DNA of 64,000 nt from contig CM064655.1 in the NCBI GenBank assembly GCA_032717465.1, forward strand, positions 14,856,652 to 14,920,651, read 5' to 3'. This DNA comes from Coenobita brevimanus. Lineage: Eukaryota > Arthropoda > Malacostraca > Decapoda > Coenobitidae. Below, one piece after another: positions 10,377 through 19,737 of this stretch; the first letter of the stretch is position 1; every line of letters begins with the position of its first letter. The position numbers and the translations under genes were made by a program. Under the pieces are notes generated by a model that was not told the origin of the DNA, made no database searches, and saw only the letters and a program-made list of their open reading frames with translations.

Positions 10377-10934
10377 AGTACGTGAAAGGGTACAGCAGGG
10401 AAGGAAGGTTGTTGGTACACTGAAAGCAGTGATGAGAAATAGGGAGGTGAGTATGGAAGTTAAGAAGTCACTGCATGATAGTATTGTGATCCCTACCCTG
10501 ACATATGGAAGCGAGGCGTGGACCTTGCAAGAGGGGAACAAGTCAAGAGTGAGAGCAGTGGAAATGAGTTACTTGAGAGGAGCATGTGGAGTGACATGGA
10601 GGGACAGGTTGATGAATGAGAAGTGAAGGAACGTTGTGGGGTAGATGTGGATGTGGTTGAGAAGATTAGGAGAAATACACTGAGGTGGTTTGGACATGTG
10701 GAGAGAATGGAGAATGAAAGACTGACTAAGAGGGTGTATGTAGGTGAGGTGGAGGGAAGGAGAGGGAGGGGTAGACCGAGGATGAGGTGGAGGGATGGAG
10801 TTAAGAGGTATATGAGGGAGGGGGGGGTGAGTTGGGGGGAGGGTAGTCAAATGGTGGGTGACAAGAGTGACTTGGAGGCATTTTGTCTGCGACCACCCTT
10901 TGCGGGATTAGGGCGTCGGGCTATAGATAGATAG
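10357..10934 (+). pseudogene. RTE C-terminal region (copy A), frameshifted
   Basis: Continues the polymerase in two further frames, split by a small deletion near 10620. Signature segments are 'TLTYGSEAWTLQEGNK', 'MSYLRGACGVTWRDRL' and 'RRNTLRWFGHVERMEN', followed by an Arg/Gly-rich basic stretch that probably binds nucleic acid. This Arg-Trp-Phe-Gly-His-Val module recurs in every RTE copy in the window. Confidence 0.8.
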
Positions 10935-10950
10935 ATAGATTGACCTGAGT

Positions 10951-11206
10951 ACAGGATTTTTCACCGTCGTCATGGAGTTTTTCCCTCAGGCTTGCTTCTA
11001 TTAATGTAAATACGTGGTTTTTACACACATGCGCGACAGTGATTTTCTCCTGTAGCAGGATAGTACACACACCACAGTGTGAATCTTGTTTCACTGAGTT
11101 AGGATGTAAATATGTATATCGTAAAATTTTTCTGAAGAAAAATTTGATTTTGATGGGGCACAATGTCACGAATTCACGCAAGTGTATTTATACAAATTCG
11201 TGGCAT
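10951..11206 (+). other. Remaining LTR-element interior before the 3' LTR
   Basis: Short AT-rich non-coding stretch. A clear polypurine tract, expected just before a 3' LTR, is not evident. Confidence 0.4.
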
Positions 11207-11523
11207 TGTACTTTGGTGAGAAAACCACAAACTCTAGTGGAATTCCCATTGGGCATCACTCAGCTCAACCGTCCCTTTATGCACTTCAATCAGGATGGTT
11301 TTCACAACATTTGTCACTGTTTCATAAGAGACCATTCTTATGCACGACATTGGTGCTTTCACGGAGCGATTTTATTGTGTGTGTATATCATTCATCCTCT
11401 CTCTGTTGACCGTTGAAGTTAGGCCATGCCTACTTCCAGCACACACGGCCAGCTTTTACTTCTCTTCCTAGTTTGAACTCAGTCAGCTTTGGATTGCCTC
11501 AAGGATAGGATCGTTTGTGCCCC

Positions 11524-11884
11524 ATCCATATATATATTAAACAGCCATGGAGACATCACACACCCCTGTTTCAGTCCCACATTGAGATCAAAGAACTTGG
11601 TTTGGTGAATGAATTTGGGACAGTGTGTAGGAGGAAGAAGCTGAAAGTTAATGTAAACAAAAGTAAAGTTATGGTGTTTGAGAGGAATGAAGTCACAGAG
11701 TGTGCAGTGAGGTTGGATGGTGAGGATATGGAGAATGTGAGTGCATTCAAGTACTTGGGTAGTGTGATGAGTAAGGATGGAACTTTGGGGGATGAAGTAC
11801 GTGAAAGGGTACAGCAGGGAAGAAAGGTTGTTGGTACACTGAAAGCAGTGATGAGAAATAGGGAGGTGAGTATGGAAGTTAAGT
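11524..11884. mobile_element. Internal RTE patch, part inverted, no tail
   Basis: 11524-11598 is minus-strand RTE (matching about 12459-12533 of the neighbouring copy) and 11599-11883 is plus-strand RTE (matching about 12670-12954). Both pieces read identical to the neighbour by eye, including variants that distinguish it from copy A. There is no 3' end, no (GATA)n tail and no target duplication, and LTR bases are missing at the joint. This is not a normal LINE insertion. Confidence 0.8.
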
Positions 11885-12162
11885 GAATTCCTGGATCTCC
11901 ACCTAGATGGTGATCGGCTAAGTGAGCTTGCAGCGAATAGCAGTGCTTGGTGTTTCAACACGCAGACGCCTAGTCTTTCGTCAGCTCCATTCCCTCCACT
12001 AACCAGTATTTCCGTTCGTTTTTCAAGGCTTAAGTCTAATTAGCTTTTGAATGATTGATTGAGTGTATTTCCTTTGTTATTTGAATTCATGAGTCCCACA
12101 GTGACCATGAATTCCCCTTTTGAATTCATTCTGAGACTCATATAAAGTAAATTTTTAATTGA

Positions 12163-13428
12163 TAGGGTTAGGCATATGACAGAGGAGCTAGTTGGAGAAG
12201 AACAAGGGGGATTTAGGAAGGGAAAAGGGTGTGTAGATCAGATATTTGTTCTAAGATGTTTAGTGGAGAAGTATCTAGAGAAGGGAAGGAAAGTGTATGC
12301 TGCCTTCATGGACTTGGAGAAAGCTTATGACAGAATAGATAGGCAAGGTATGTGGAAGGTATTAAGAATATATGGAGTGAAGGGGAAATTGTTGAGTGCT
12401 GTGAAGAGTATGTACGAAGGAGCTAGGGCTACGGTGCGAGTGGATGGTGAGCTGAGTGAGTTCTTTGATCTCAATGTGGGACTGAAACAGGGGTGTGTGA
12501 TGTCTCCATGGCTGTTTAATATATATATGGATGGGGTTGTAAAGGAGGTGCAAGGTAGGGCAGTGGATGTGGGGGTGGCCCTAATGAAAGAGGGTGAGAT
12601 TTGGAAGCTTCCGGTGTTGCTGTTTGCTGATGATACAGTGTTGTTGAGTGAAGATGAATGGGAGTTGCAAGGTTTGGTGAATGAATTTGGGACAGTGTGT
12701 AGGAGGAAGAAGCTGAAAGTTAATGTAAACAAAAGTAAAGTTATGGTGTTTGAGAGGAATGAAGTCACAGAGTGTGCAGTGAGGTTGGATGGTGAGGATA
12801 TGGAGAATGTGAGTGCATTCAAGTACTTGGGTAGTGTGATGAGTAAGGATGGAACTTTGGGGGATGAAGTACGTGAAAGGGTACAGCAGGGAAGAAAGGT
12901 TGTTGGTACACTGAAAGCAGTGATGAGAAATAGGGAGGTGAGTATGGAAGTTAAGAAGTCACTGCATGATGGTATTGTGATCCCTACCCTGACGTATGGA
13001 AGCGAGGCGTGGACCTTGCAAGAGGGGAACAAGTCAAGAGTGAGAGCAGTGGAAATGAGTTACTTGAGAGGAGCATGTGGAGTGACGTGGAGGGACAGGT
13101 TGACGAATGAAGAAGTGAAGGAACGTTGTGGGGTAGATGTGGATGTAGTTGAGAAGATTAGGAGAAATACACTGAGGTGGTTTGGACATGTGGAGAGAAT
13201 GGAGAATGAAAGACTGACTAAGAGGGTGTATGTAGGTGAGGTGGAGGGAGGGAGAGGGAGGGGTAGACCAAGGATGAGGTGGAGGGATGGAGTTGAGAGG
13301 TATATGAGGGAGGGGGGGCTGAGTTGGGGGGAGGGGAGTCAAATGGTGGGTGACAGAGTGACTTGGAGCGTTTTGTCTGCTGCCACCCTTTGCAGGATTA
13401 GGGTGTCGGACTATAGATAGATAGATAG
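12163..13428 (+). mobile_element. RTE LINE, 5'-truncated (copy C)
   Basis: Starts inside the reverse transcriptase (GATAGGGTTAGG..) and ends with a (GATA)n tail at 13414-13428, inside the 3' LTR. Little or no target duplication is visible. Confidence 0.85.
12176..13420 (+). CDS. RTE reverse transcriptase C-terminal two thirds (copy C)
   Basis: 414 residues open to the element end, beginning at the fingers/palm ('EEQGGFRKGKGCVDQIFVL'). It keeps 'AAFMDLEKAYDRIDR', 'LLFADDTVLLSEDE', 'LTYGSEAWTLQEG' and 'RWFGHVERMENERL'. No stop or frameshift interrupts it, in contrast to copy A, so it is probably a recent insertion. It lacks the endonuclease and the first polymerase block and cannot act alone. 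Confidence 0.85.
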   Translation: MTEELVGEEQGGFRKGKGCVDQIFVLRCLVEKYLEKGRKVYAAFMDLEKAYDRIDRQGMWKVLRIYGVKGKLLSAVKSMYEGARATVRVDGELSEFFDLNVGLKQGCVMSPWLFNIYMDGVVKEVQGRAVDVGVALMKEGEIWKLPVLLFADDTVLLSEDEWELQGLVNEFGTVCRRKKLKVNVNKSKVMVFERNEVTECAVRLDGEDMENVSAFKYLGSVMSKDGTLGDEVRERVQQGRKVVGTLKAVMRNREVSMEVKKSLHDGIVIPTLTYGSEAWTLQEGNKSRVRAVEMSYLRGACGVTWRDRLTNEEVKERCGVDVDVVEKIRRNTLRWFGHVERMENERLTKRVYVGEVEGGRGRGRPRMRWRDGVERYMREGGLSWGEGSQMVGDRVTWSVLSAATLCRIRVSDYR

Positions 13429-13904
13429 TAATAAATAAATTTACAGTTCTTTTCTTTGAGCTTAATGTAATTAGAATCGTGTTTTATTTCTCCACATTAA
13501 GCTTACTTCAGTTTGCCGCTCCTAGTTTGCACAAACTCCCTACATTGTTCACAACTAGTATTTAGGCTAGCTCTTTTGTATCAAACTTAAATCCGTTGTG
13601 CCAGCCAGGAGTTAAGCACCGGCAATAATCTGTCCATTATGATTAGTATCAGTTGTTGATTATCAGGGGTGGAGTCACTTTCTCAAGAGGCTAACAGTAC
13701 TAACAATCAGCACTCGTGGGTAATCAGTCTCTGCTGTGTACTGCTGAGAAAGTTTATAAATTCTCGTCCTTAGAGAATCGGCAAAGTAAGCCAGCATAAA
13801 GTAAAACTCACTACTGTACTTGATTTTCACAAGACAATTCCTTGTCTCTACTTTCGAGCAATATCAAGCGTTTCTAATTCCTAAATTTACATCCCCCCGT
13901 GACA

Positions 13905-14315
13905 ATCATATCTCAGGGGTAGATTGAACATGTTAAGTATAGGGATGTGTTTTTAAGCCTTCGCTTCCCCCCTTAACCAAGTCCTAAACCCATCCAAATC
14001 AATCCAAAAAAAAGTTTAAAGCCAATCTAAATGGCCTAACAGCTGTAAAAAAAAGGCTAATCTAAGCCTAAAACCAGTGCCTGTCTCGTTTGTATTCCCT
14101 GGAGAATGCGATCTCTGACTCGTATTCAAACTCAGTAGAGAAGAAGCAGCAGCATTCTATACAATCCCACCATTAGATGATCCCAAGACAATTAAATAAA
14201 CATCTGTTATGCATAATAATAATGTATGAATGACACAGAATCATCCAAGGTGCAAACTGTTGTAAAGGAGAATTGCTGATGTTTTGACAGGGAATTCTCT
14301 TGACAGGGAATGTAA
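13905..14315. other. No recognised feature
   Basis: AT-rich sequence right of the LTR element; no coding or repeat structure recognised on either strand. Confidence 0.4.
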
Positions 14316-14652
14316 TCGATGATGCAATCGGGATAGCCTTTTCAACAGCCCCTCTTTATGTCGTTTTTGTTACTGTTCTGGTTGCTGAGCTCCTTTATCT
14401 TCATCTCTCTTATTTTCCAGCATTTATTTAGAAATGCCTTTGTATTTTCAAAGTGTTTTCCCTTGAACAACCCAAATGGAAACACATGAATTATCAATCA
14501 ATGATGCAATCGGGACAGCCTTTCCAACAGCCCCTCTTTATGTTGTTTTAGCTACTGTTCTGGTTGCCGAGTTCTTGTATTTTCTCTTCTCTTTTTTTCC
14601 ATCATTTATTTAGAAATTCCTTTGTATTTTCTAAGTGTTTTTCCTTGAACAG
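14316..14652. repeat. Two-copy tandem repeat, 182-base period
   Basis: The unit beginning GATGCAATCGGGA at 14321 returns at 14503 and the unit end (TTGAACA) at 14461 returns at 14643, giving a 182-base period. The copies differ by scattered substitutions. Function unknown. Confidence 0.8.
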
Positions 14653-14658
14653 GCGGAT

Positions 14659-14933
14659 GTCTATCTATCTACCTAACTATTGCCCGATGCCTTAATCCTG
14701 TAAGAGGTGACCACGAACAAATTACCTCAAAGTCGCCCTGTCCCTCGCCATTTCACTGCCTTGCTCCAAACTCGCACTCTCCTCTCTCCTATAACTCTCC
14801 ACTCCGTCCCTCCATCTCATCCTTGGCCTCTCTCTCTCTCTCTCTCTCTCCTCCCTTCCACCTCACTCACATACACTATCCTTGTCAGTCTCTCATCCTC
14901 CATCCTCTCCACATGGCCAAACCACCCGAATGT
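14659..14933 (-). mobile_element. RTE 3' end fragment
   Basis: Minus-strand copy of the last ~270 bases of RTE, starting from its (TATC)n tail at 14659. It encodes the decayed Arg/Gly-rich tail and the 'RWFGHVERME' segment. Interrupted internally by (TC)n at 14829-14849. Confidence 0.8.
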
Positions 14934-15389
14934 AAACATATAATTTCTTGATGTGGCAGTTTTCATCAATGCATGACTTAATATATACTTAAATTTATCA
15001 TTATGTTTTCCATGATAGTTTAGACAACAGTTCAATGGTCAAACATGAAATACTCTTCACTGAGTCACCTAGTTGTCCACACTGTTTTGTACATCCTCTG
15101 ATAAGCAAGAATCAGTACCCCAAATGACAAGTCTTCACTCCACCTATAAATAAAACACATTAATCTAAGTCTAAAAAAAAAGGTTATAAATCAACCTAAA
15201 AACAAAATCGAAGTAAAAAATACAGTACCATCAAAATCGGTTAAAAAAAAAAAAAAAAATCATTGCAAAACCGGGCGTAGTCCTACGATAGGCAGGGTAG
15301 GGTGGTATTTCTACCCCCATCACTATTCCGGGGTATCGCATCTAGGGGTACTGTAAATCGGGGTTTGCCTGTACACAGTATAAATATGT

Positions 15390-15421
<32 letters not shown>

Positions 15422-15632
15422 GGGGGGGCCTTAAAAAAAAAAATAATAATAAAAATGATGCTCCAATATGAGAGATAAAAAGTATCTCATCTCCAGACAG
15501 TTATGGTATTAACAATCCATGTACAGGAAGTCCTTGTTATGATGTAGTTTTACATTGTTGATTGCTGTCAATTCTACAATAAAGAACAGAAAATAAATCC
15601 CAATGAAAGTTTTATTGCCACTACAAAATTAT
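14934..15632. other. No gene; low-complexity tracts
   Basis: Contains an A-run at about 15243-15260, a (GA)n tract at 15391-15420 and a G-run. No coding sequence recognised. Confidence 0.5.
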
Positions 15633-16372
15633 GTCTACCTACTGCCAGATGCCTTAATCCTGTAAGGGGTGGCTACAAACAACTGCCACCACGTCACCCT
15701 ATCCCCCGCCATTACACTGCCCTACTCCCAGCTCACACCCCCCTCTCTCATATACCTCTCCACATCATCCCTCCATCTCATCCTTGGCCTCCCCCTCCCT
15801 CTCCCCCCCTCCACCTCACTCACATACACTCTCCTCGTCAGTCTCTTGTTCTCTATCCTCTCCACATGGCCAAACCATCTCTATGTTTCTCCTAATGTTT
15901 CCTATCACATCCAGATCCACACCACAATGCTTCATCACTTCCTCAATTGTCAGTCTGTCTTTCCATGTGACTCCACATGCTCCTCTCAAACAACTCATTT
16001 CCACTGCTTTCACTCCTGACTTGTGTCCCTCCAACAACGTCCAAGCTTCACTTCCATATGTTAGAGTTGGCATCACAATACTGTCATGCAGTAACTTTTT
16101 CACTTCCATGCTCACATGCTCACTTCCCTGTTTCATATCACTGCTTTCAAGGAACCAGCAAGCTTTCTTCCTTGTAGTACCTTTCATGCACTTCACCCTT
16201 TAAACTTCCATCCTTACTCATCACACCACCAAAGTACTTAAATGCACTCACATTTCCATTTCCTCCTTATCCATGCTCTCACCTCACCATTTAGTTTCAG
16301 TTAATCCACATACATCTGCTTTTGCACCATCAAGCACCTGGACAATCCCTCTCTCTTTAGCTCATCATTTGC
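15633..16372 (-). mobile_element. RTE fragment with internal deletion
   Basis: Minus strand. 15633-16262 is the RTE 3' part ('LTYGSEAWTLLEGHKSG', 'MSCLRGACGVTWKDRL'). It is joined at about 16263 directly to the RTE endonuclease start (a 'VQVLDGAKADVCGLTETKW' segment read from about 16290-16350). The whole polymerase between them is missing, so this is a deletion derivative that keeps both element ends. Several frameshifts. Confidence 0.75.
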
Positions 16373-16399
16373 ACCCTATGAATTACAACATAAAATTGC

Positions 16400-16681
16400 A
16401 ATCCTTTCCTTCCTTCCCCTTCTGTCTTTCTTTATTTCATTCTTTCCTCGTCCTACTTCCTACAGGTGACTTTACACTCCCTCTTTTGCCTTTCTTTCTT
16501 TCACTCTTTCCTCGTCCTTCTTCCTGCAGGTGACTTTACACTCCCTCTTTTGCCTTTCTTTTCTTTCACTCTTTCCTGTTCCTTCTGCCTGTGGTGACTC
16601 TACAATGAGTGACAAGCTGAGTGGTTTCCTGTACACCAGGAAACCATTTACTAAGCTGGGTGGTAACCATATAACCAAATT
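16400..16681 (+). repeat. Repeat module R (copy 1), with internal ~58-base tandem
   Basis: Shares long matches (for example GAGTGACAAGC..GGTTTCCTGTACACC..) with 26618-26870 and 59850-60165. Its start holds about three tandem copies of a pyrimidine-rich unit (TTTCACTCTTTCCTCG..GGTGACTTTACACTCCC). Identity unknown; it behaves as a mobile module because different sequences follow it at each site. Confidence 0.65.
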
Positions 16682-16896
16682 TTGGCACCTGGTGGTTTAG
16701 TGGGTAATTGCGGTGCTTCTGTCGTATTGAGTCGGTGAATCCAAGGGATGGGTGGAGCTACTGCTAATGTAATGCCACTCAGGGATGAGTGAGGCTGGTC
16801 ACTCTCATCTTAAATGTCAGGACCAAACTGCCTAGCCCCGGTCTCCTATGCTCCTCATGGGGCAAGGTAGGATTAGATGATGGATGGATGGATGAA
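16682..16896 (+). mobile_element. tRNA-like SINE with (GGAT)n tail
   Basis: Head GGCACCTGGTGGTTTAGTGG resembles a tRNA start with a Pol III A-box (TGGTTTAGTGGGTAA), with a weak B-box near 16727. The body ends in CTCCTCATGGGGCAAGG then (GGAT)n at 16875-16895. A second copy lies at 60166-60436. The tRNA fold is degraded, so it is a SINE rather than a tRNA gene. Confidence 0.65.
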
Positions 16897-16970
16897 TAAA
16901 TTCACATCCCGTAAACATAACAATGGACTTGAGTTAAACAAACCAACAAAAAGAATGACATTCTGGTGAC

Positions 16971-16972
<2 letters not shown>

Positions 16973-17006
<34 letters not shown>
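16973..17006. repeat. Poly(T) tract
   Basis: About 34 consecutive T. It may be the A-tail of a minus-strand retroposon whose body I do not recognise. Confidence 0.6.
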
Positions 17007-17013
<7 letters not shown>

Positions 17014-17099
17014 AACATTCAACATGCATTAAAATTTCCATGAGTAGTTACTTTCCAAAGTTTAGAAATTACACTATAATCAACAGACATATTTCTTAC

Positions 17100-17272
17100 C
17101 TGTCAACAAGTGACCGAGCTTTGGCCAACTGCTGATCTACTTCCCAGCCTGTGCGACTCACACCAAAGCCAGCAGACCTATGCCCCCAAACTTCAATGGA
17201 TAAAGCACCATCTGCACAATGCTCCAGGAAGTCTTCTGTTATTAACACTGTGTAGTCCTTGGTGTGTTCAAA
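17100..17272 (-). CDS. Khc-73: Kinesin-3 (KIF13/Khc-73-like) exon 6 of those seen
   Basis: 173 bases encoding 'FEHTKDYTVLITEDFLEHC', 'DGALSIEVWGHRSAGFG' and 'WEVDQQLAKARSLVDR'. Kinesin-3 proteins carry this segment in the C2-like/DUF3694 region of the stalk, far beyond the motor. The acceptor is a pyrimidine stretch ending in ATCACAAG on the minus strand; the donor is GACAG|GTAAGA. It enters in frame after the 18656 exon (..MTFK then FEH..) and leaves with two bases of a codon, so the gene must continue to the left. The next exon was not found between 1 and 17099, implying an intron of more than 17 kb or an exon I missed. Confidence 0.9.
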
Positions 17273-17670
17273 CTTGTGATACATATTTAAGGAAGAAAGA
17301 AAGAAAGAAAAGTGTTCAGTGAGCAAATAATCAACCTCTGCTTCATTTTGTGATATTTCAAATTATTAGAAGTTAGGTAGTACTTCAAGAAACATAAACT
17401 ATCTCTTATAAAGCAAAAACAAAGGTGTTAAGTTGCTAATCACTGATGTACTGTATAGTACAGTCAATCATCAAGTAACATGGACGATATGGACAGCACA
17501 AGGACCGTGGTACTCAAACACGCATTGCCCAAACAATATGTTTGTATGTATAACAGTACAATGTGGTCTGGTGACTTTCCAAAACTCTTGCTTTTACCCC
17601 TTCTTACCACCTTACCCAACATAAATTACCCCCTACTTATACCCACCATCAGGTAAAACACTAAGAGATA
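17273..17670 (-). other. Kinesin intron sequence, nothing else seen
   Basis: Non-coding, with a short (GAAA)n stretch near the splice acceptor at 17286-17310. No element recognised. Confidence 0.5.
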
Positions 17671-17886
17671 TCTCTCTATCTATCTATTGCCAGACGCCTA
17701 AATCGCATATGGGATGGCCACAAACAAATCGCCTCCACGTCACCCTGTCCTCCACCATTTCACTGCCCTGCTCCCAGCTCACACTCCCTTCTCTCATACA
17801 CCTCTCTACTCCATCCCTACATCTCATCCTTGGCCTCCTCCTCCCTCTCTCCCCCTCCACTGATGAGGAGAGTGTATGTGAGTGAG
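17671..17886 (-). mobile_element. RTE 3' end with 5' inversion
   Basis: 17671-17858 is minus-strand RTE beginning at the (TATC)n tail. The next ~28 bases (17859-17886, TGATGAGGAGAGTGTATGTG..) are RTE in the opposite orientation and are exactly the sequence that should lie upstream of the breakpoint. This is the product expected from twin priming. Confidence 0.75.
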
Positions 17887-18037
17887 AAAAAAAGATATAA
17901 CTATTGTAAATAGGAATATGAATGGTATTTAAATAACTTAAACAAAAACAAAAGTTAGGCAGAGAACTCATTTGCTGTTGATATGTAGCTCTGCAGCACT
18001 CTTCCTCACCCCCCCCTCCCAATGTCGTTGTTTTCAT

Positions 18038-18178
18038 TGTTGTGATGTTGCTCCTCCTGCACTTCCTTCTTCAACATAAGTCGAATTTTTTGATGGTGCT
18101 TTCATTAACGCCATGCTTTTTTGCCATTTCTACCTGCCTCTTTCCCTGCTGTAACTCCTTTACTAACTCATGGTCCAT
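18038..18178 (-). pseudogene. Pogo-like helix-turn-helix fragment
   Basis: The minus strand reads 'MDHELVKELQQGKRQVEMA', then 'KKHGVNESTIKKF' and a stop. This looks like the N-terminal DNA-binding helix-turn-helix of pogo/CENP-B-type transposases. Only this fragment is present, in a kinesin intron. Low certainty because of its length. Confidence 0.35.
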
Positions 18179-18190
18179 GTTGCTTTCTAG

Positions 18191-18436
18191 GTGGCTGGAG
18201 TTGATCACGCGGCATGGCTAAGAATTAATGTCCTTGCTCGAGACTCAGCACAAAAATATCTTGCTGCACAGTGCAGGTACAACTCAGTGAGATGCAAGAA
18301 AGGAATTAGTATACAGGGATTTGCCCAGGACAGGTACCCAGATGTAAACTGGCTAATCATGAAGAGTCTGGTGGGTGACGTCACCTCACACGACTTTCAA
18401 ATTGTGTCACCAGGCCAGCTGACATTTCCCACATAA
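18191..18436 (+). other. Unrecognised 81-codon open frame
   Basis: An open stretch on the strand opposite the kinesin gene, beginning just after an acceptor-like TTTCTAG. The translation ('VDHAAWLRINVLARDSAQ', 'GFAQDRYPDVNWLIMKSL') matches no family I know. It may be a chance frame inside an intron; its amino-acid mix is more protein-like than most here. Confidence 0.2.
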
Positions 18437-18655
18437 ACTCGAGACTTTCCTCGTGTTGATTATGACCTGTTGCATTATGCTGACCATGTAAGTACAAAAA
18501 CGCATCACTCAACCGCACATTACTCATGGATTGACTGTACTTCAAAATCATCCTCTTCAACTGATAAGTGGTTAACCAATGATGCATGCCACAGTACTGT
18601 ACTTCAAAATACTGCAATCATGATAAATGAAAAATGTATTTAATAGGGTACTCAC

Positions 18656-18814
18656 CTTAAATGTCATTGAATCTTTTGAGGTTGGTGCTACAGGAAATTC
18701 ATTATTAACAACAGGAGCAACAACTTCACTCTCAGTCTGACCCCAGAACTGGTACTGACAGAAGACAAAGTGTGAGAGAGATGGAGGCAAGCCAGCTGCT
18801 TGTTTGATGGAAAC
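18656..18814 (-). CDS. Khc-73: Kinesin-3 (KIF13/Khc-73-like) exon 5
   Basis: 159 bases, 53 whole codons: 'VSIKQAAGLPPSLSHFVF', 'CQYQFWGQTESEVVAPV', ending 'SKDSMTFK'. The 'FVFCQYxFW' and 'VVAPVV' pattern is the kinesin-3 post-FHA C2-like region. Acceptor TTCTTTCAG|GTTTCC and donor TTTAAG|GTGAGT are both canonical on the minus strand. Phase 0 on both sides fits the neighbours at 21182 and 17272. A MITE sits 47 bases upstream of the acceptor, close to where the branch point would be. Confidence 0.92.
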
Positions 18815-18860
18815 CTGAAAGAAAAAATAATGAGTGCTTCATACTGTATTGACGAAGTTA

Positions 18861-19094
18861 CAGTGGAGTCGCCTAATCCGCAGCAATTAGAGACTGATAC
18901 CTACCCGTGGTTTACAAAGTTAAAAGGATATTTAGTCTGGACTCTTGTGGAACCCCCCTATAGCACCCTACCTACACTTAACTAGCCAACAGCAAACACA
19001 AACAGACAATCTTAGAAATATTCAATTCATGTCGACTGTTGCCCTGGGCGGTTGGGGCCGTCCATAACAGAGCCCAAGCCCAGGGAGAGGTAAC

Positions 19095-19132
<38 letters not shown>

Positions 19133-19473
19133 CAGGTTGCGCTCAGAACTCAAGGGGGAACACATGTAGTTGGCAGTTGGTGGGACAGGAGGTAAAAAAA
19201 AAAAAAAAGGCAGCTGTAGTGTGCACACTTGCCACCAGAGCCGGGCTGTGATTGGCTGCTGGGTCAAGGTTGTCTGTGATTGGCTAGGAGCTGCAGAATA
19301 CATCATGGATGCCTGGATATTATAAATCTCCTCAAAAATGAGCCACTTTGGAACACAGGATCCGTGTTTTTCAAGTTTTTTCTGCGGAATAAAAAAAATA
19401 GGGACTAGCTGGGCAAAGTACCATGGAGTACAAATCCATGGCTCACAGATAAGCGAATTAGGTGACTCCACTG
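18861..19473. mobile_element. TA-flanked MITE (pogo/Tigger-like ends)
   Basis: Terminal inverted repeats of about 21 bases (CAGTGGAGTCGCCTAATCCGC on the left, its near complement on the right with two differences), with TA on both sides (18859-18860, 19474-19475). No transposase inside. It holds A-runs at about 19099-19129 and 19195-19208. Moved in trans by a related transposase, probably. Confidence 0.85.
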
Positions 19474-19737
19474 TACTTCATTCATTTTAACTGGGCAGAG
19501 ATTTTCATTCTTCAAGAGACTGTTTCCCACTGTTCAATGAAAAAAAAAAAAAATGCTGCAGCTTTACATCCTTTCCACTACACTTCTTCATTACTAGCAT
19601 CATATTCTAGTGTTAATCTCTTACTATATCTCAGCACTTGGGATGGAGAGATGCAATTTTGTGTCTACTTGGAGTACGCACAGTACAGTAGCCATTACAT
19701 TAAGCAATCACATCATCATAACCATTGTGTATGTGTG

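Larger units (their letters stand above)
7822..10939 (+). mobile_element. RTE-type LINE, near full length (copy A)
   Basis: Flanked by a perfect 11-base target duplication TTGACCTGAGT (7811-7821 and 10940-10950), so the ends are well defined: about 3.1 kb. It has a short 5' leader (GGTGGTGGGTTAGTGCCCC...), an endonuclease domain, a reverse transcriptase, an RTE-style C-terminus and a (GATA)n tail. It is the best reference here for at least nine other copies. It is inserted in the interior of the LTR element, so it is younger than that element. Confidence 0.9.
2619..13904 (+). mobile_element. LTR retrotransposon (Ty3/gypsy type, PR-IN order), nested and decayed
   Basis: Two direct repeats of ~1.1 kb, starting TGTACTTTGG at 2619 and 11207 and ending near ..TGACA at 4492 and 13904, flank an interior with gag, protease and integrase-zinc remnants. 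A primer-binding-like TCTGGCGACC follows the first LTR. Removing later insertions (LINE 3536-4307, RTE 7822-10939, patch 11524-11884, RTE 12163-13428) gives LTRs of about 1097 and 1068 bases. A rough reading of the first 200 bases suggests several percent LTR divergence, so the insertion is old. No reverse transcriptase, RNase H or integrase core is visible, so the interior is deleted. I see no clear target duplication (ATGAC before, ATCAT after). Confidence 0.75.
11207..13904 (+). repeat. 3' LTR, interrupted twice
   Basis: Second copy of the LTR at 2619-4492, beginning TGTACTTTGG and ending near GTGACA. It is interrupted by a patch of RTE sequence at 11524-11884 (with loss of about 29 LTR bases) and by a 5'-truncated RTE at 12163-13428. 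It is unbroken at the point where the 5' LTR carries the (GTT)n LINE. Confidence 0.75.

Noticed and set aside
19039..19251. Lys-rich small protein
   Set aside because: Poly-Lys comes from A-runs inside the MITE; no start context or conservation.
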